Assembly: GCA_005879805.1 (NCBI GenBank)
Contig: VBKL01000125.1
Coordinates: 1 to 47,546 of the forward strand
Reading direction: 5' to 3'
Length of the DNA stretch: 47,546 bases
From: Deltaproteobacteria bacterium
GTDB lineage: Bacteria > Myxococcota > Myxococcia > Myxococcales > 40CM-4-68-19
Every line of letters starts with the position of its first letter. Position 1 is the stretch's first letter. This document shows positions 1 to 9,459 of this stretch, piece by piece. Under the pieces are notes generated by a model, which saw only the letters and a list, made by a program, of their open reading frames with translations, did no database searches and was not told the DNA's origin. The position numbers and the translations under genes are program-made.

Positions 1-45
1 CTTCCGCAGGGTGGCCACGTGATCGATGTTCACTCCCAGGCGCAA
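1..45 (-). CDS. pdxJ: Pyridoxine 5'-phosphate synthase, N-terminus only (runs off the left edge)
   Basis: The first 15 codons read MRLGVNIDHVATLRK, the very conserved PdxJ N-terminus. PdxJ condenses 1-deoxyxylulose 5-phosphate with 3-amino-2-oxopropyl phosphate to form pyridoxine phosphate. The start is TTG with a GGGAGGGA ribosome site about 6 bases upstream; the rest of the gene lies outside the window. In many proteobacteria pdxJ sits close to glmM; here glmM is about 2.7 kb upstream in the same orientation, separated by three unrelated genes. Identification rests on a short but diagnostic stretch. Confidence 0.85.
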   Translation of the reverse strand, partial: MRLGVNIDHVATLRK

Positions 46-170
46 ACGGTCCCTCCCGCTCCTGCCGCGAGGAAGCATAGCGCACCCGCACCTACCCCGC
101 CGGTTGCGGCAAGCCCCGGCCGGGACCAATCTGCCCCCGCGCCGGCGATCGCGGCGCCAGGAGGTCGACC

Positions 171-377
171 ATGAAGGACTTCCACTGCAGGGATGCGGGC
201 CTCGACTGCGATTTCGTAGCCCGGGGCAATGACAACAAGGAGATCCTCTCCCAGGTCGGAAAGCACGCGCAGAACGCGCACCAGATGCAGGTCACTCCGG
301 AGCTGTCCAAGAAGGTCGAAGGGCTCATCCACGACGAGAGCAGCGACGCGCACGAGCGTTCCGCCCAGAAGCACTGA
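171..377 (+). CDS. DUF1059 family small protein
   Basis: A 68-residue protein beginning MKDFHCRDAGLDCDFVARG, matching the DUF1059 signature (FHCRDxGxDCDF, then a helical segment with a conserved HAQ/HM region). The family is small and soluble, of unknown function. The ATG has an AGGAGGT ribosome site 4 bases upstream. It is codirectional with the MarR-GNAT gene 66 bp downstream and divergent from pdxJ. The two conserved cysteines at residues 6 and 13 are present. Confidence 0.85.
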   Translation: MKDFHCRDAGLDCDFVARGNDNKEILSQVGKHAQNAHQMQVTPELSKKVEGLIHDESSDAHERSAQKH

Positions 378-393
378 GGGGCACGGTAGATAC

Positions 394-406
394 TTGACTG
401 AGTCAA
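394..406. promoter_or_regulatory. Perfect palindrome TTGACTGAGTCAA, candidate MarR operator
   Basis: Two 6-base arms (TTGACT / AGTCAA) flank one central G, 37 bp before the start of a MarR-type gene. MarR dimers bind short palindromes of this kind in their own promoter regions, so autoregulation is the natural reading. Operator function is inferred from sequence and position only. Confidence 0.5.
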
Positions 407-443
407 CTATCGGCGCGAGGCTGGCGGGCAAGGAGGCCTTCCT

Positions 444-1439
444 TTGCCCGCCCTCGCCCGTACCGGACCTCGCGACGGACGCCTGGAAGCGATCCGCCGA
501 TTCAACCGTTTCTACACGCAACGCATCGGCGTCCTCGACGAGGGGCTGTTGCGCAGCCCCTTCTCGCTGACCGAGGCGCGCGTCCTCTACGAGCTCGCCC
601 ATCGCGACCGCCCTGCTGCCGTGGATCTCTGCCGGGACCTCGGTCTGGATCCCGGCTACTCGAGCCGCATCCTGCGGCGCCTGGAGAAGCTCGGCCTCGT
701 CCGTCGAGTACCCGCAGCCGACGATCGCCGCCGGCACATCCTCGCGCTGACCGATCGCGGCCGCGCAACCTTCGCCGAGCTCGACGCTCGCTCGGCGGAA
801 GAGGTGTCGCGCCTGATCGAGCCGCTTTCCGAGGGCGATCGCACCCTTCTCGCCGGATCGCTGGCCACGGTGGAGTCGGTCCTCGGAGCTCGCGGCGACG
901 AAGCGCCCCGCCGCGAGATCGTGCTGCGAACCCACCGGCCCGGCGACATCGGCTGGGTAGTCGAGCGCCACGGCGCCCTCTACGCCGAGGAATACGGATG
1001 GGACGTATCCTTCGAGGGCCTGGTCGCGAAGATCGCGGGAGCGTTTCTCGAGAAGAACGATCCCCGCGTGGAGCGCGCCTTCATCGCCGAGCGCGACGGC
1101 GTACGCCTGGGCAGCGTCTTCCTGGTTCGCGGCTCCAAGCAGGTGGCGAGGCTCAGGCTCCTCCTCGTGGAGCCGGAAGCGCGCGGAATGGGCGTCGGCA
1201 GGCGGCTCGTCGAAGAGTGCATCCGCTTCGCCCGCGAGAGCGGGTATCGGAAGATCGTGCTCTGGACGCAGCGAAATCTGATCGCCGCTCGCGCCATCTA
1301 CCGGGCCACAGGCTTCCGCAAAAAGGCCGAGGAGAAGCACACGAGCTTCGGCGTGAAGCTCGTCGCGGAAACCTGGGAGCTCGATCTCCTCAGAGCGAGC
1401 CCGCGGGCCGGCCGAGCAACTCGAGCACCGAGATCGTGA
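444..1439 (+). CDS. MarR-family regulator fused to GNAT N-acetyltransferase
   Basis: 331 residues. The N-terminal half (about 15-150) is a MarR winged helix: a segment with SLTEARVLYELA, a recognition-helix region with GYSSRILRRLEKLGLV, and a beta-wing DDRRRH. The C-terminal half (about 158-312) is a GNAT fold with the acetyl-CoA loop EARGMGVGRRLVEE. Such bifunctional proteins are widespread; the acetylation substrate is unknown. The start is TTG, supported by AAGGAGG 7 bases upstream. A palindrome ahead of the gene is a likely autoregulatory site. The last 50 bp overlap tail-to-tail with the M20 amidohydrolase gene, so the GNAT C-terminus is encoded opposite the peptidase C-terminus. Confidence 0.9.
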   Translation: MPALARTGPRDGRLEAIRRFNRFYTQRIGVLDEGLLRSPFSLTEARVLYELAHRDRPAAVDLCRDLGLDPGYSSRILRRLEKLGLVRRVPAADDRRRHILALTDRGRATFAELDARSAEEVSRLIEPLSEGDRTLLAGSLATVESVLGARGDEAPRREIVLRTHRPGDIGWVVERHGALYAEEYGWDVSFEGLVAKIAGAFLEKNDPRVERAFIAERDGVRLGSVFLVRGSKQVARLRLLLVEPEARGMGVGRRLVEECIRFARESGYRKIVLWTQRNLIAARAIYRATGFRKKAEEKHTSFGVKLVAETWELDLLRASPRAGRATRAPRS

Positions 1440-2733
1440 ACGTCGAAACGCCCGTCCGGATGGTTCGCTCGCGATCGGGGGCGAATCCGGCGTTGTGGGG
1501 CCCTGGGATCTGGGTGCCGGCCGCTTTCGCCTTGGCGAACTCGGAGGGCTCCGCCGCGCCGACCCGCAGCATGACCGATGGCACGCCGGCCGCCGCGCCG
1601 AAGACGCCGAAGTCTTCGGAGCCCATCACCGGGTCGGTTGCCACGACGTTGGCGGCTCCCAGCGAGCGCCGCAGCGCCGCGGCGAGCCGATCCGTCAACC
1701 CGGGGTCGTTCACGACGGCCTGCGCGGACTCGTTGGGATTGACGAAGATGGTCGGTTCCCTGGTGGCGCCGGAGGCCGCCGCCTCTGCCTTCGCGATCCG
1801 CGCGATGGCCGCCACGAGTTGCTTGCGCACTTCGGGTTTGTAGGAGCGTACCGTCAGCTCGAGCTTGGCATCGTCGGGGATGACGTTGCGCTTGGTGCCG
1901 GCGTGGAACGTGCCCACGGTGACGACAGCCTGATCGAACGGGTTGACCTCGCGAGCGACGATGCTCTGCAAGGTCACCACGGCGCGCGCAGCCATCAGGA
2001 CCGGATCGATGGTCCGGTGTGGCGCAGCGCCATGGCCGCCCTTGCCGTGGAAGGTGATGTCGATGGAATCGATGTTGGCAAAGGCCGGACCCGCCACGAA
2101 GCCGACCTGTCCCGACGGGTGGATCTGCGTGTCGTGGATGGCGATGGCGAAATCGGGCTTCGGGAACCTCTTCAGGAATCCGTCGTCCACCATCGCCTGG
2201 GCGCCGCTGACGACCTCTTCCGCCGGCTGCCCGACGAAGATCAGCGTCCCGCGCCATCGTTCCTTCCCGTTCGCGAGCAGCGTCGCCGCGCCGATCCAGG
2301 AAGCCATATGGATGTCGTGGCCACAGGCGTGCATCACGGGCACGATCTCGCCCGCATCGTTCTTGGTGACGACGGTGCTCGCATAGGGCAGACCGGTCTG
2401 CTCCTTGACCGGCAGCGCATCCATGTCCGTGCGCACCAGCACGGTCGGTCCCTTTCCATTGCGAAGGACACCGACGATGCCGTGGCCGCCGACGTGCTCG
2501 GTGACCTCGAAACCGAGAGCGCGCAGGCGAGCGGCAAGCTTCGCGGCAGTCTTCTCCTCGTGCCGGGAAAGCTCCGGGTTGCGATGCAGGTCCAGATACA
2601 ACGCGTCGAGCGACGGATAGGCGGCGTCGAGACCGGCAAGTTCGGGCGGTCCCGCGGTCGCGTCGGACGGAAGGACGGGAACCAAGGCGAACAAGCACGC
2701 AAGAGCGAACCGGCTCGGAACGAAGCGCGACAT
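1390..2733 (-). CDS. Secreted M20 family amidohydrolase/peptidase
   Basis: 447 residues with an N-terminal signal peptide (hydrophobic 8-24). It shows the M20D amidohydrolase pattern: TDMDALP at about 102-108, HACGHD at 135-140, the QPAEE metal/catalytic pair near 169-173, a dimerisation domain with GGHGAAPH, and a late GSEDF. These enzymes hydrolyse N-acyl amino acids or amino-acid conjugates with two bound metals. The export signal suggests periplasmic action. The ATG is preceded by GAGGGGG. The gene lies between glmM and pdxJ and is followed by a convergent MarR-GNAT gene, so it looks like part of an insertion into an older cluster. Confidence 0.9.
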   Translation of the reverse strand: MSRFVPSRFALACLFALVPVLPSDATAGPPELAGLDAAYPSLDALYLDLHRNPELSRHEEKTAAKLAARLRALGFEVTEHVGGHGIVGVLRNGKGPTVLVRTDMDALPVKEQTGLPYASTVVTKNDAGEIVPVMHACGHDIHMASWIGAATLLANGKERWRGTLIFVGQPAEEVVSGAQAMVDDGFLKRFPKPDFAIAIHDTQIHPSGQVGFVAGPAFANIDSIDITFHGKGGHGAAPHRTIDPVLMAARAVVTLQSIVAREVNPFDQAVVTVGTFHAGTKRNVIPDDAKLELTVRSYKPEVRKQLVAAIARIAKAEAAASGATREPTIFVNPNESAQAVVNDPGLTDRLAAALRRSLGAANVVATDPVMGSEDFGVFGAAAGVPSVMLRVGAAEPSEFAKAKAAGTQIPGPHNAGFAPDRERTIRTGVSTFTISVLELLGRPAGSL

Positions 2734-2793
2734 GAGGCACCCCCTCGCCCCGCTCTACGCCGGTCGACTCCGCGCGGTCAATGCGGACGACCG

Positions 2794-4182
2794 CTACGCG
2801 CCGATCGCCTTCTTCAACTCGCTCGCGATGTCGCTCGCGAATCCCTCGATGCGCTTCTTGTCGGGACCCTCCACCAGGACCCTTACTTTTGGTTCGGTGC
2901 CGCTGTAGCGGACGAGTACGCGGCCTTCCTTGCCGAGCTTCTTCTCCGCCTCGCGGACGGCGCGCATCACCGAGGGAAGCGACCCCAGCTCGGGTTTCTC
3001 GCGAACCGCGAGATTGAGCTGCGCCTGCGGATAGACGTCCATGACCCGGGCGAGCTCGGAGATCGGCTTCCCGCTCTGAACCATTACCGCGAGGAGCGCG
3101 AGCGCGGCCACGGTGCCGTCGCCGGTGGTGGCGTGCTGCAGGAAGATGAGGTGGCCGCTCTGCTCGCCGCCGAACGCGTAGCCGTTCTTGCGCATCTCCT
3201 CGACCACGTAGCGGTCTCCGACGCGGGTGCGGACCACCTTCCCGCCGGCCTTCTCGATGGCCTGGTCGAGGCCGAGGTTCGACATCACCGTCGCGACTAC
3301 CGTCTTCTTCGGAAGCGTCTTGTGCTGGAGGAGGTCGAGGCCGCAGATCGCCATGACCGCGTCCCCATCCACCACACGCCCCTTCTCGTCGGCCACGATG
3401 ACACGGTCGGCGTCGCCGTCGAGGGCGATGCCGATGTCGGCGCCGGTCTTGAGGACCGCCTTGCACATCGTCTCCGGGTGGAGCGCGCCGAAGCCCTTGT
3501 TGATGTTCTTGCCGTCCGGCTCCGCCCCGATGGTGATCACCTTGGCGCCCAGCTCCGAGAACACCTCCGGAGCGACGCGGTACGCCGCTCCGTGCCCGCA
3601 GTCGACGACGATGGTGACGCCCTCGAGCGTCAGCTCCTTGGGGAAGGTGCTCTTGGCGTAGACGACGTAGCGCCCGCCAGCGTCGTCGATGCGAAAAGCC
3701 TTGCCGATGCTGGTCGCGGTCGGTCGCAAGTGGTGGAGCTCGTCGTTCGCGATGAGCTCCTCGATCTTCATCTCCTGCTCGTCGGGCAGCTTGAAGCCGT
3801 CGCGGCTGAAGAACTTGATCCCGTTGTCCTGGTACGGGTTGTGGCTCGCGGAGATGACGGCGCCGGCGTCGGCGCGCATCGAGTTTGTCAGGTTTGAGAT
3901 GGCCGGCGTCGGGAGCGGCCCGCAGAGGAGGACGTCGACGCCCATGCTGCAGATGCCGGAGGCGAGCGCCGTCTCGAGCATGTAGCCGGAGACGCGCGTG
4001 TCCTTACCGATCACCACGCGATGCCGGTGCGGGCCGCTCTTGATGAGGTACGCGACGGCCCGTCCCAGCTGGAGCATCAGCTCCCCTGTCATCGGGTAGA
4101 CGTTGGCCACACCGCGGATGCCGTCGGTCCCGAACAGGCGGCGGGCCGGTTCGGCGGGCTTCTCTTGAAGGCGCAGCGCCAT
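2794..4182 (-). CDS. glmM: Phosphoglucosamine mutase
   Basis: 462 residues, full length for GlmM. It converts glucosamine-6-phosphate to glucosamine-1-phosphate for UDP-GlcNAc and peptidoglycan synthesis. Visible motifs are [11 protein letters not shown] near residues 14-24, the phosphoserine loop [11 protein letters not shown] (Ser113), the metal loop DGDADR, and the C-terminal phosphate-binding RYSGTEPK. An in-frame start exists further upstream, but the ATG at 4182 matches the family N-terminus and has GGAGA 7 bases before it. It follows folP by 82 bp on the same strand, in the ftsH-folP-glmM order common in bacteria. Confidence 0.97.
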   Translation of the reverse strand: MALRLQEKPAEPARRLFGTDGIRGVANVYPMTGELMLQLGRAVAYLIKSGPHRHRVVIGKDTRVSGYMLETALASGICSMGVDVLLCGPLPTPAISNLTNSMRADAGAVISASHNPYQDNGIKFFSRDGFKLPDEQEMKIEELIANDELHHLRPTATSIGKAFRIDDAGGRYVVYAKSTFPKELTLEGVTIVVDCGHGAAYRVAPEVFSELGAKVITIGAEPDGKNINKGFGALHPETMCKAVLKTGADIGIALDGDADRVIVADEKGRVVDGDAVMAICGLDLLQHKTLPKKTVVATVMSNLGLDQAIEKAGGKVVRTRVGDRYVVEEMRKNGYAFGGEQSGHLIFLQHATTGDGTVAALALLAVMVQSGKPISELARVMDVYPQAQLNLAVREKPELGSLPSVMRAVREAEKKLGKEGRVLVRYSGTEPKVRVLVEGPDKKRIEGFASDIASELKKAIGA

Positions 4183-4264
4183 TTGTCGTCTCCAATCCGC
4201 GTCGGAGGTTGCAAATCTAGGGGCGCGTCTTATCGGGCGGCAGCGTACCAGAAACGTTTCCGCG

Positions 4265-5359
4265 TCAGCTTCCGGACGAATGCGACTGTCTGATCGCATG
4301 CGCGACGAGCGCCGCCTCCCTCGTTTCGCGTACGTCGTGCGCTCGGATCACCAGAGCCCCGTTCGAGACAGCGAGGGCGGCGCAGGCGACGGACGAGATG
4401 ACGCGCCCGGCGGGCGGGCGGCCGTCGAGCTTTCCCAAGAACGACTTTCGGGAAGCGCCCACGACGAGGGGCCGCCCGAGCTGGAGGAGCTCGCGTTGCC
4501 GCCGCAGGAGCAGCAAGTTTTGCTCAGGGCTCTTCGCAAATCCGAGCCCCGGATCGAGCGCGATCCGCTCCTCGGCGATCCCCGCGCCCTTGGCTCGCTC
4601 CAGCATGGATTCGAGCTCTGCGAGCACCTCGCCGTGCAGGTCGCCGTAGACCGCCCGGGACTGCATGTCGAGAGGCGTGCCCCGGGTATGCATCACGATG
4701 AGAGCGGTATCGCGCGATGCGACGAGGGAAGCCAACCGCAAATCGGAAAGGCCCGAGACGTCGTTCACGATCTGGGCCCCGGCATCCAGAGCAGCGGCGG
4801 CCACCTCGGCCTTGGACGTGTCGATCGATACCGGAGCGCCGCTCTGCGCCACGAGCTCGAGAACGACGGGCTCGATACGCGCACGTTCCTCGGCCGCAGA
4901 GACTGGCAGCGCTCCGGGGCGGGTCGATTCGCCTCCCACGTCCAGGAGGTCCGCTCCTTCCCGGGCGAGCCGAAGGCCATGCTCTATCGCCGAGCGCGCA
5001 TCGAGAAAGCGTCCGCCGTCGGAGAACGAGTCTGGAGTGACGTTCACGATTCCCATCACCAGGGGACGGTCGGGAAGCTCGGCGCGCGGAAGGCGCCAGC
5101 GGCCGGGCGACTCGATCGCGTCGACGAGCCGTGCAAGCTCGGGCGCGGCGCCGCGCAATTGGGAGAGACTCCCGGCCACGAGGACGGAACGCGATCCACG
5201 CAGGACCGTCGTGCCGCCGGGCTTCATCGATTCGGCCACGTCGGGCGGTACCAGCGCCGCCCAGCCGCGCAGACCGGGCTGGGCAGCCGGCGTTCCCGCC
5301 GCGCCGCACGCTTGCAGCGAGTCGGATTCGTTCTGCAGCTCGATCAGCCGGGCCCGCAC
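4265..5359 (-). CDS. folP: Dihydropteroate synthase with N-terminal extension
   Basis: 364 residues. The TIM-barrel DHPS core begins near residue 99 ([16 protein letters not shown]), followed by [36 protein letters not shown] and the late GASRKSFLG. It joins 6-hydroxymethyl-dihydropterin pyrophosphate to p-aminobenzoate in folate synthesis. About 98 residues precede the core, longer than in E. coli FolP (282 residues in total). The start chosen is GTG; the ribosome site is weak, so the extension length is uncertain. Lies between ftsH and glmM. Confidence 0.95.
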   Translation of the reverse strand: MRARLIELQNESDSLQACGAAGTPAAQPGLRGWAALVPPDVAESMKPGGTTVLRGSRSVLVAGSLSQLRGAAPELARLVDAIESPGRWRLPRAELPDRPLVMGIVNVTPDSFSDGGRFLDARSAIEHGLRLAREGADLLDVGGESTRPGALPVSAAEERARIEPVVLELVAQSGAPVSIDTSKAEVAAAALDAGAQIVNDVSGLSDLRLASLVASRDTALIVMHTRGTPLDMQSRAVYGDLHGEVLAELESMLERAKGAGIAEERIALDPGLGFAKSPEQNLLLLRRQRELLQLGRPLVVGASRKSFLGKLDGRPPAGRVISSVACAALAVSNGALVIRAHDVRETREAALVAHAIRQSHSSGS

Positions 5360-5441
5360 GGCACCGACTCTATGCCGGAAAGAACAAGGCCGCCGGGCCC
5401 GGAGGGGCGCGGCGGCCTTCTGACTTCGCAGCAGAAGCTGC

Positions 5442-7373
<1,932 letters not shown>

Positions 7374-7524
7374 CTTGACTCCCTCGTGTCCGCTCGGGAT
7401 GGTACCAAAAGCGGGGCTGCTTCGCCGCTTGCCGAGGAACCGTTCTCGGAAGCAGTCCATTTCCCGACCGATTCTAGCCGCCTGTGCGCACGTCCGCCGA
7501 GCATTCTTGCGGGCGGATGTTTGC

Positions 7525-8424
7525 CTACTTTGCCCCCGCCCGGGGCGGCGCGGACGATTCCCGCCGCGGCTCGATCCGGAGAACACCGTCGATCACCTGG
7601 AATCGTCCCCCGGGTACGTCCAGGGCGGCACGGGGCTTCACCAGCAAGCCGACCATCTGCTCGAGGTGCGAGCGCTCGGGCCGCAGGATGCCCGCCGATG
7701 CGGCGAGCAAGCACCGGCGCGCTAGAGCAGGAGGCAGACGGGCGAGCGCCAGGGCGTCCAGGCCGCCGGGCACTTCCGCTTCTCGCAACGCCCCCGAAGC
7801 GAGCGTCTGGAGCAGCGCATCCTCGTCCGCCGCGATTCGGGCCGACCCGGCCAGCGCTTGTTCGAGCCGCGGGCCGAGGGCTTCCAGAAGAGCAGGCCAC
7901 ATCGCGCGCAGCCGGGCACGAGCTCGTTGCGGATCGGAATTGTGAGGGTCTCGGCTGAAGGAAAGGCAGAGCCTCTCGCAAAGCGTCTCGGTGGCCTCGC
8001 GCGACACGTCGAGGAGAGGTCGCACGAGACGCACACCGGAAGGCAAGACGCGATACCGCCGGATTCCCGCCAGCGCGCCGGGGCCTGCCCCTCGCGCGAG
8101 CCTGAGGAGGATCGTCTCCGCCTGGTCCCTGCGCGTGTGCGCGGTTGCGATCCGGTCGCACTCCGCCTCGCGCGCGAGCGTCGCAAGCGCCTCGTACCTC
8201 GCCTCGCGCGCGGCGGCCTCGAGCCCGAGAGCGCGGATTTCCTCTCTGAGCGATCGGAGCCGGACGATGCGTAACGGGACCTCGAGCGTTGCGGCGAGCT
8301 TCGCGACGCGTTCGGCATCCTCGGGAGCGTCGGCGCGGAGCGCGTGGTCGACGTGGCATTGCTGCGCGTGGGAGATCCTGTAGTTAGAACAGGGTCCTAC
8401 GACGCCGATCGTGACGGCGCGCAC
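7525..8424 (-). pseudogene. tilS: tRNA(Ile)-lysidine synthase lacking its N-terminal ATP-binding loop
   Basis: From VDHALR onward the frame is clearly TilS (a segment with EARYEAL, then AHTRRDQAET near residues 96-105, and a C-terminal substrate-binding region). TilS converts the wobble C of tRNA-Ile(CAU) to lysidine. The family N-terminus with the SGGxDS pyrophosphatase loop, normally some 40-60 residues upstream of this point, is absent; the 24 codons ahead show no resemblance to it and no frame upstream carries it. The break is near 8362, about 12 bp from a palindrome at 8374-8396. The gene is therefore truncated or the assembly is misjoined. It is normally essential unless tRNA-Ile(UAU) or another tilS is present. 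Confidence 0.8.
8374..8396. repeat. Palindrome with CCTGT-N7-ACAGG core at the tilS break
   Basis: An 8-bp stem (GATCCTGT / ACAGGGTC, one G-T pair) with a 7-base loop sits just beyond the last recognisable tilS codon. A second CCTGT-N7-ACAGG copy with a related spacer occurs at 9093-9109, so the pair bounds the gene-poor patch. It may be an operator or a mobile-element end; the sequence alone does not decide. Confidence 0.5.
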
Positions 8425-8624
8425 TTGCGCTCGAGTTGTCCCAAACCCAACTTCGTTTCGAAAGGGGCGCTACCGGATCGGCAGGCAGGAATCAGCAGCG
8501 CTCGGACAACGGTTTCTGGACGGTAGTCGCGGTCAGCTTTGGATCGGTCAGTTTCAGAGCGACCGCGCGCGGTTCGAAGAGCAGTGGGCTTGGGGGTCCC
8601 CCCCTCCCCCTCCGAGCCCATCGG
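8397..8624 (+). other. Gene-poor stretch ahead of an intrinsic terminator; possible small RNA
   Basis: I see no credible protein gene on either strand. The stretch contains a 7-bp inverted repeat (CGCGGTC / GACCGCG, about 26 bases apart) and ends in a strong plus-strand intrinsic terminator with no plus-strand ORF before it. This arrangement fits an independently transcribed small RNA. I found no tmRNA, RNase P or SRP signature and no convincing sigma70 promoter, so the RNA is inferred only from the terminator. Confidence 0.3.
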
Positions 8625-8661
8625 GGCTGGCCAGGCGAGAGCCTGGTCAGCCTTTTTTTTT
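8625..8661 (+). terminator. Strong intrinsic terminator with GAGA tetraloop and nine Ts
   Basis: A 12-bp stem (GGCTGGCCAGGC / GCCTGGTCAGCC, one G-T pair) is capped by the GNRA-type loop GAGA and followed directly by nine Ts. It is the most canonical intrinsic terminator in the window. No annotated plus-strand gene precedes it within 7 kb, so it must end an unannotated transcript or antisense transcription. Confidence 0.85.
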
Positions 8662-8730
8662 GCTCGCTCGGACCTGCTCTGCTAACGAGGGGTTTGAAAA
8701 ACGCGGAAAGTTTCGGACGGACGCGGTCGG

Positions 8731-8886
8731 CTAGATCCGGGTGAAGACGCAGCTCAGGAACGTGGTCTGTTCCCGGCGCAGGATGGCGAGGCAGCAACGC
8801 AGATATGCGCCCGGGCCGAATTCGCGAACGATGGTCGCGGTGTGCCGGAGGACATCCTTCGTCGTGATGACACCGCAAATCGCCAT
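8731..8886 (-). CDS. Small conserved-looking protein, 51 residues
   Basis: An ATG ORF (MAICGVITTKDVLRHTATIV...) with GGAGG 9 bases upstream and a TAG stop. It has three cysteines (residues 4, 30, 31 and a fourth at 46) and a hydrophobic/basic helical middle, without an obvious signal peptide. I do not recognise a named family. Support comes from the good ribosome site, a sigma54-like promoter element at the right distance, and a protein-like composition unlike the surrounding non-coding DNA. It is isolated: truncated tilS lies downstream and TIGR04563-type genes lie divergently. Function unknown. Confidence 0.6.
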   Translation of the reverse strand: MAICGVITTKDVLRHTATIVREFGPGAYLRCCLAILRREQTTFLSCVFTRI

Positions 8887-8925
8887 CGGGGACCGCCTCC
8901 AAAATCTTTCTTGCCAACATTCCCC

Positions 8926-8941
8926 TGCTAGTTGCGTGCCA
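8926..8941 (-). promoter_or_regulatory. Sigma54-like -24/-12 promoter for the 51-residue gene
   Basis: The minus strand reads TGGCACGCAACTAGCA, one mismatch from the consensus TGGCACG-N4-TTGCA, with the invariant GG and GC exactly 10 bases apart. Predicted initiation would fall about 30 bases before the ATG of the small gene and just upstream of its GGAGG. Sigma54 promoters need an enhancer-binding activator, none of which is encoded here. Confidence 0.5.
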
Positions 8942-9091
8942 TCGTCCTACAGAGGCTCACACGTGGGCCGTCTCGTGAGCGACAACCCTCCTGGATCGGC
9001 GCAAAGTCCCGGAATCTCGCGTTATCTACAAATTCGGTCCGGAGGCCAGCACCGCGACGCGGCGGTCATACCGGCACCGCTCGCTGCTCTA
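8942..9091. other. Intergenic stretch without a recognised gene
   Basis: No supported ORF. The only structure I see is an inverted repeat GCTCAC / GTGAGC with a 14-base spacer near 8957-8982. The stretch separates the sigma54-like site from the paired hairpins upstream of the TIGR04563-type genes. Confidence 0.4.
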
Positions 9092-9136
9092 CCCTGTAAG
9101 TTCGACAGGGAGTCACCTGTCCGGAGGACGGACAGG
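9092..9136. repeat. Two adjacent perfect hairpins upstream of the TIGR04563-type pair
   Basis: The first is CCCTGT / ACAGGG with a 7-base loop (9092-9110). The second, 5 bp later, is CCTGTCCG / CGGACAGG with the loop GAGGA (9116-9136). They lie 16-60 bp before a sigma70-like -35 box, the position of regulatory binding sites. Neither is followed by a T tract, so termination is unlikely. Confidence 0.55.
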
Positions 9137-9151
9137 CTACACAGTCCTCGC

Positions 9152-9180
9152 TTGACCATGTTGTGGCGCAAGTCTAGACA
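9152..9180 (+). promoter_or_regulatory. Sigma70-type promoter for the TIGR04563-type gene pair
   Basis: TTGACC (5/6 match to the -35 consensus) and TAGACA (3/6 to the -10) are separated by 17 bp. Transcription would start near 9187, giving a leader of about 57 bases before the ATG at 9244. A 16-codon ORF (9194-9244) ends in a TGATG overlap with that ATG and could couple translation. Confidence 0.5.
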
Positions 9181-9243
9181 GAGCGTTGAATTCATGGCAC
9201 GTCGCACGACGCGGCGCGGCCGCGGCAATCTGGAGGCGGGCTG

Positions 9244-9459
9244 ATGGCGGGCACGGACAAAAGGAAGCAGAGCCTCTACTTCCCGGAGGACATGTTGCGG
9301 GAAATCCAGGAGGAGGCGAACCGGCAAGATCGGTCGCTCTCGTGGATCGTCCAGCAAGCATGGAAGATCGCGCGCAACGAGATCATGCGCTTCCCTTCAG
9401 TCAATGACGTCATCGGCGGCGAGGCGCGACCCCCCGCTCCTGGCGTGGAGTCCGAGTAG
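9244..9459 (+). CDS. TIGR04563 family small protein, copy 1
   Basis: 71 residues with the core KQSLYFPEDMLREIQEEA, then a DRSLSWIVQQAWKIA segment, the pattern of the small myxobacterial TIGR04563 family. The layout, a beta-strand-like KQSLYF followed by two helices, resembles ribbon-helix-helix DNA-binding proteins, but function is not established. The ATG has TGGAGG 7 bases upstream. It forms a tandem pair with the next gene, with no intergenic base between stop and start. The C-terminal 15 residues are Pro/Glu-rich and unlike copy 2. Confidence 0.85.
   Translation: MAGTDKRKQSLYFPEDMLREIQEEANRQDRSLSWIVQQAWKIARNEIMRFPSVNDVIGGEARPPAPGVESE

Noticed and set aside
1298-3897. Very long open frames on both strands across the M20 and glmM genes (up to about 800 codons)
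   Set aside because: Their translations are Arg/Gly/Ala-rich, show no domain, and overlap well-identified genes; high G+C removes stop codons from shadow frames.
8565-8590. GGTTCGAA resembling a tRNA T-loop
   Set aside because: The flanking bases do not form a T-stem, acceptor stem or anticodon arm; no tRNA gene fits.
9194-9244. 16-codon basic ORF with TGATG overlap to the first TIGR04563-type gene
   Set aside because: Too short and low in complexity to call a protein gene; kept only as a possible coupling leader in the promoter entry.
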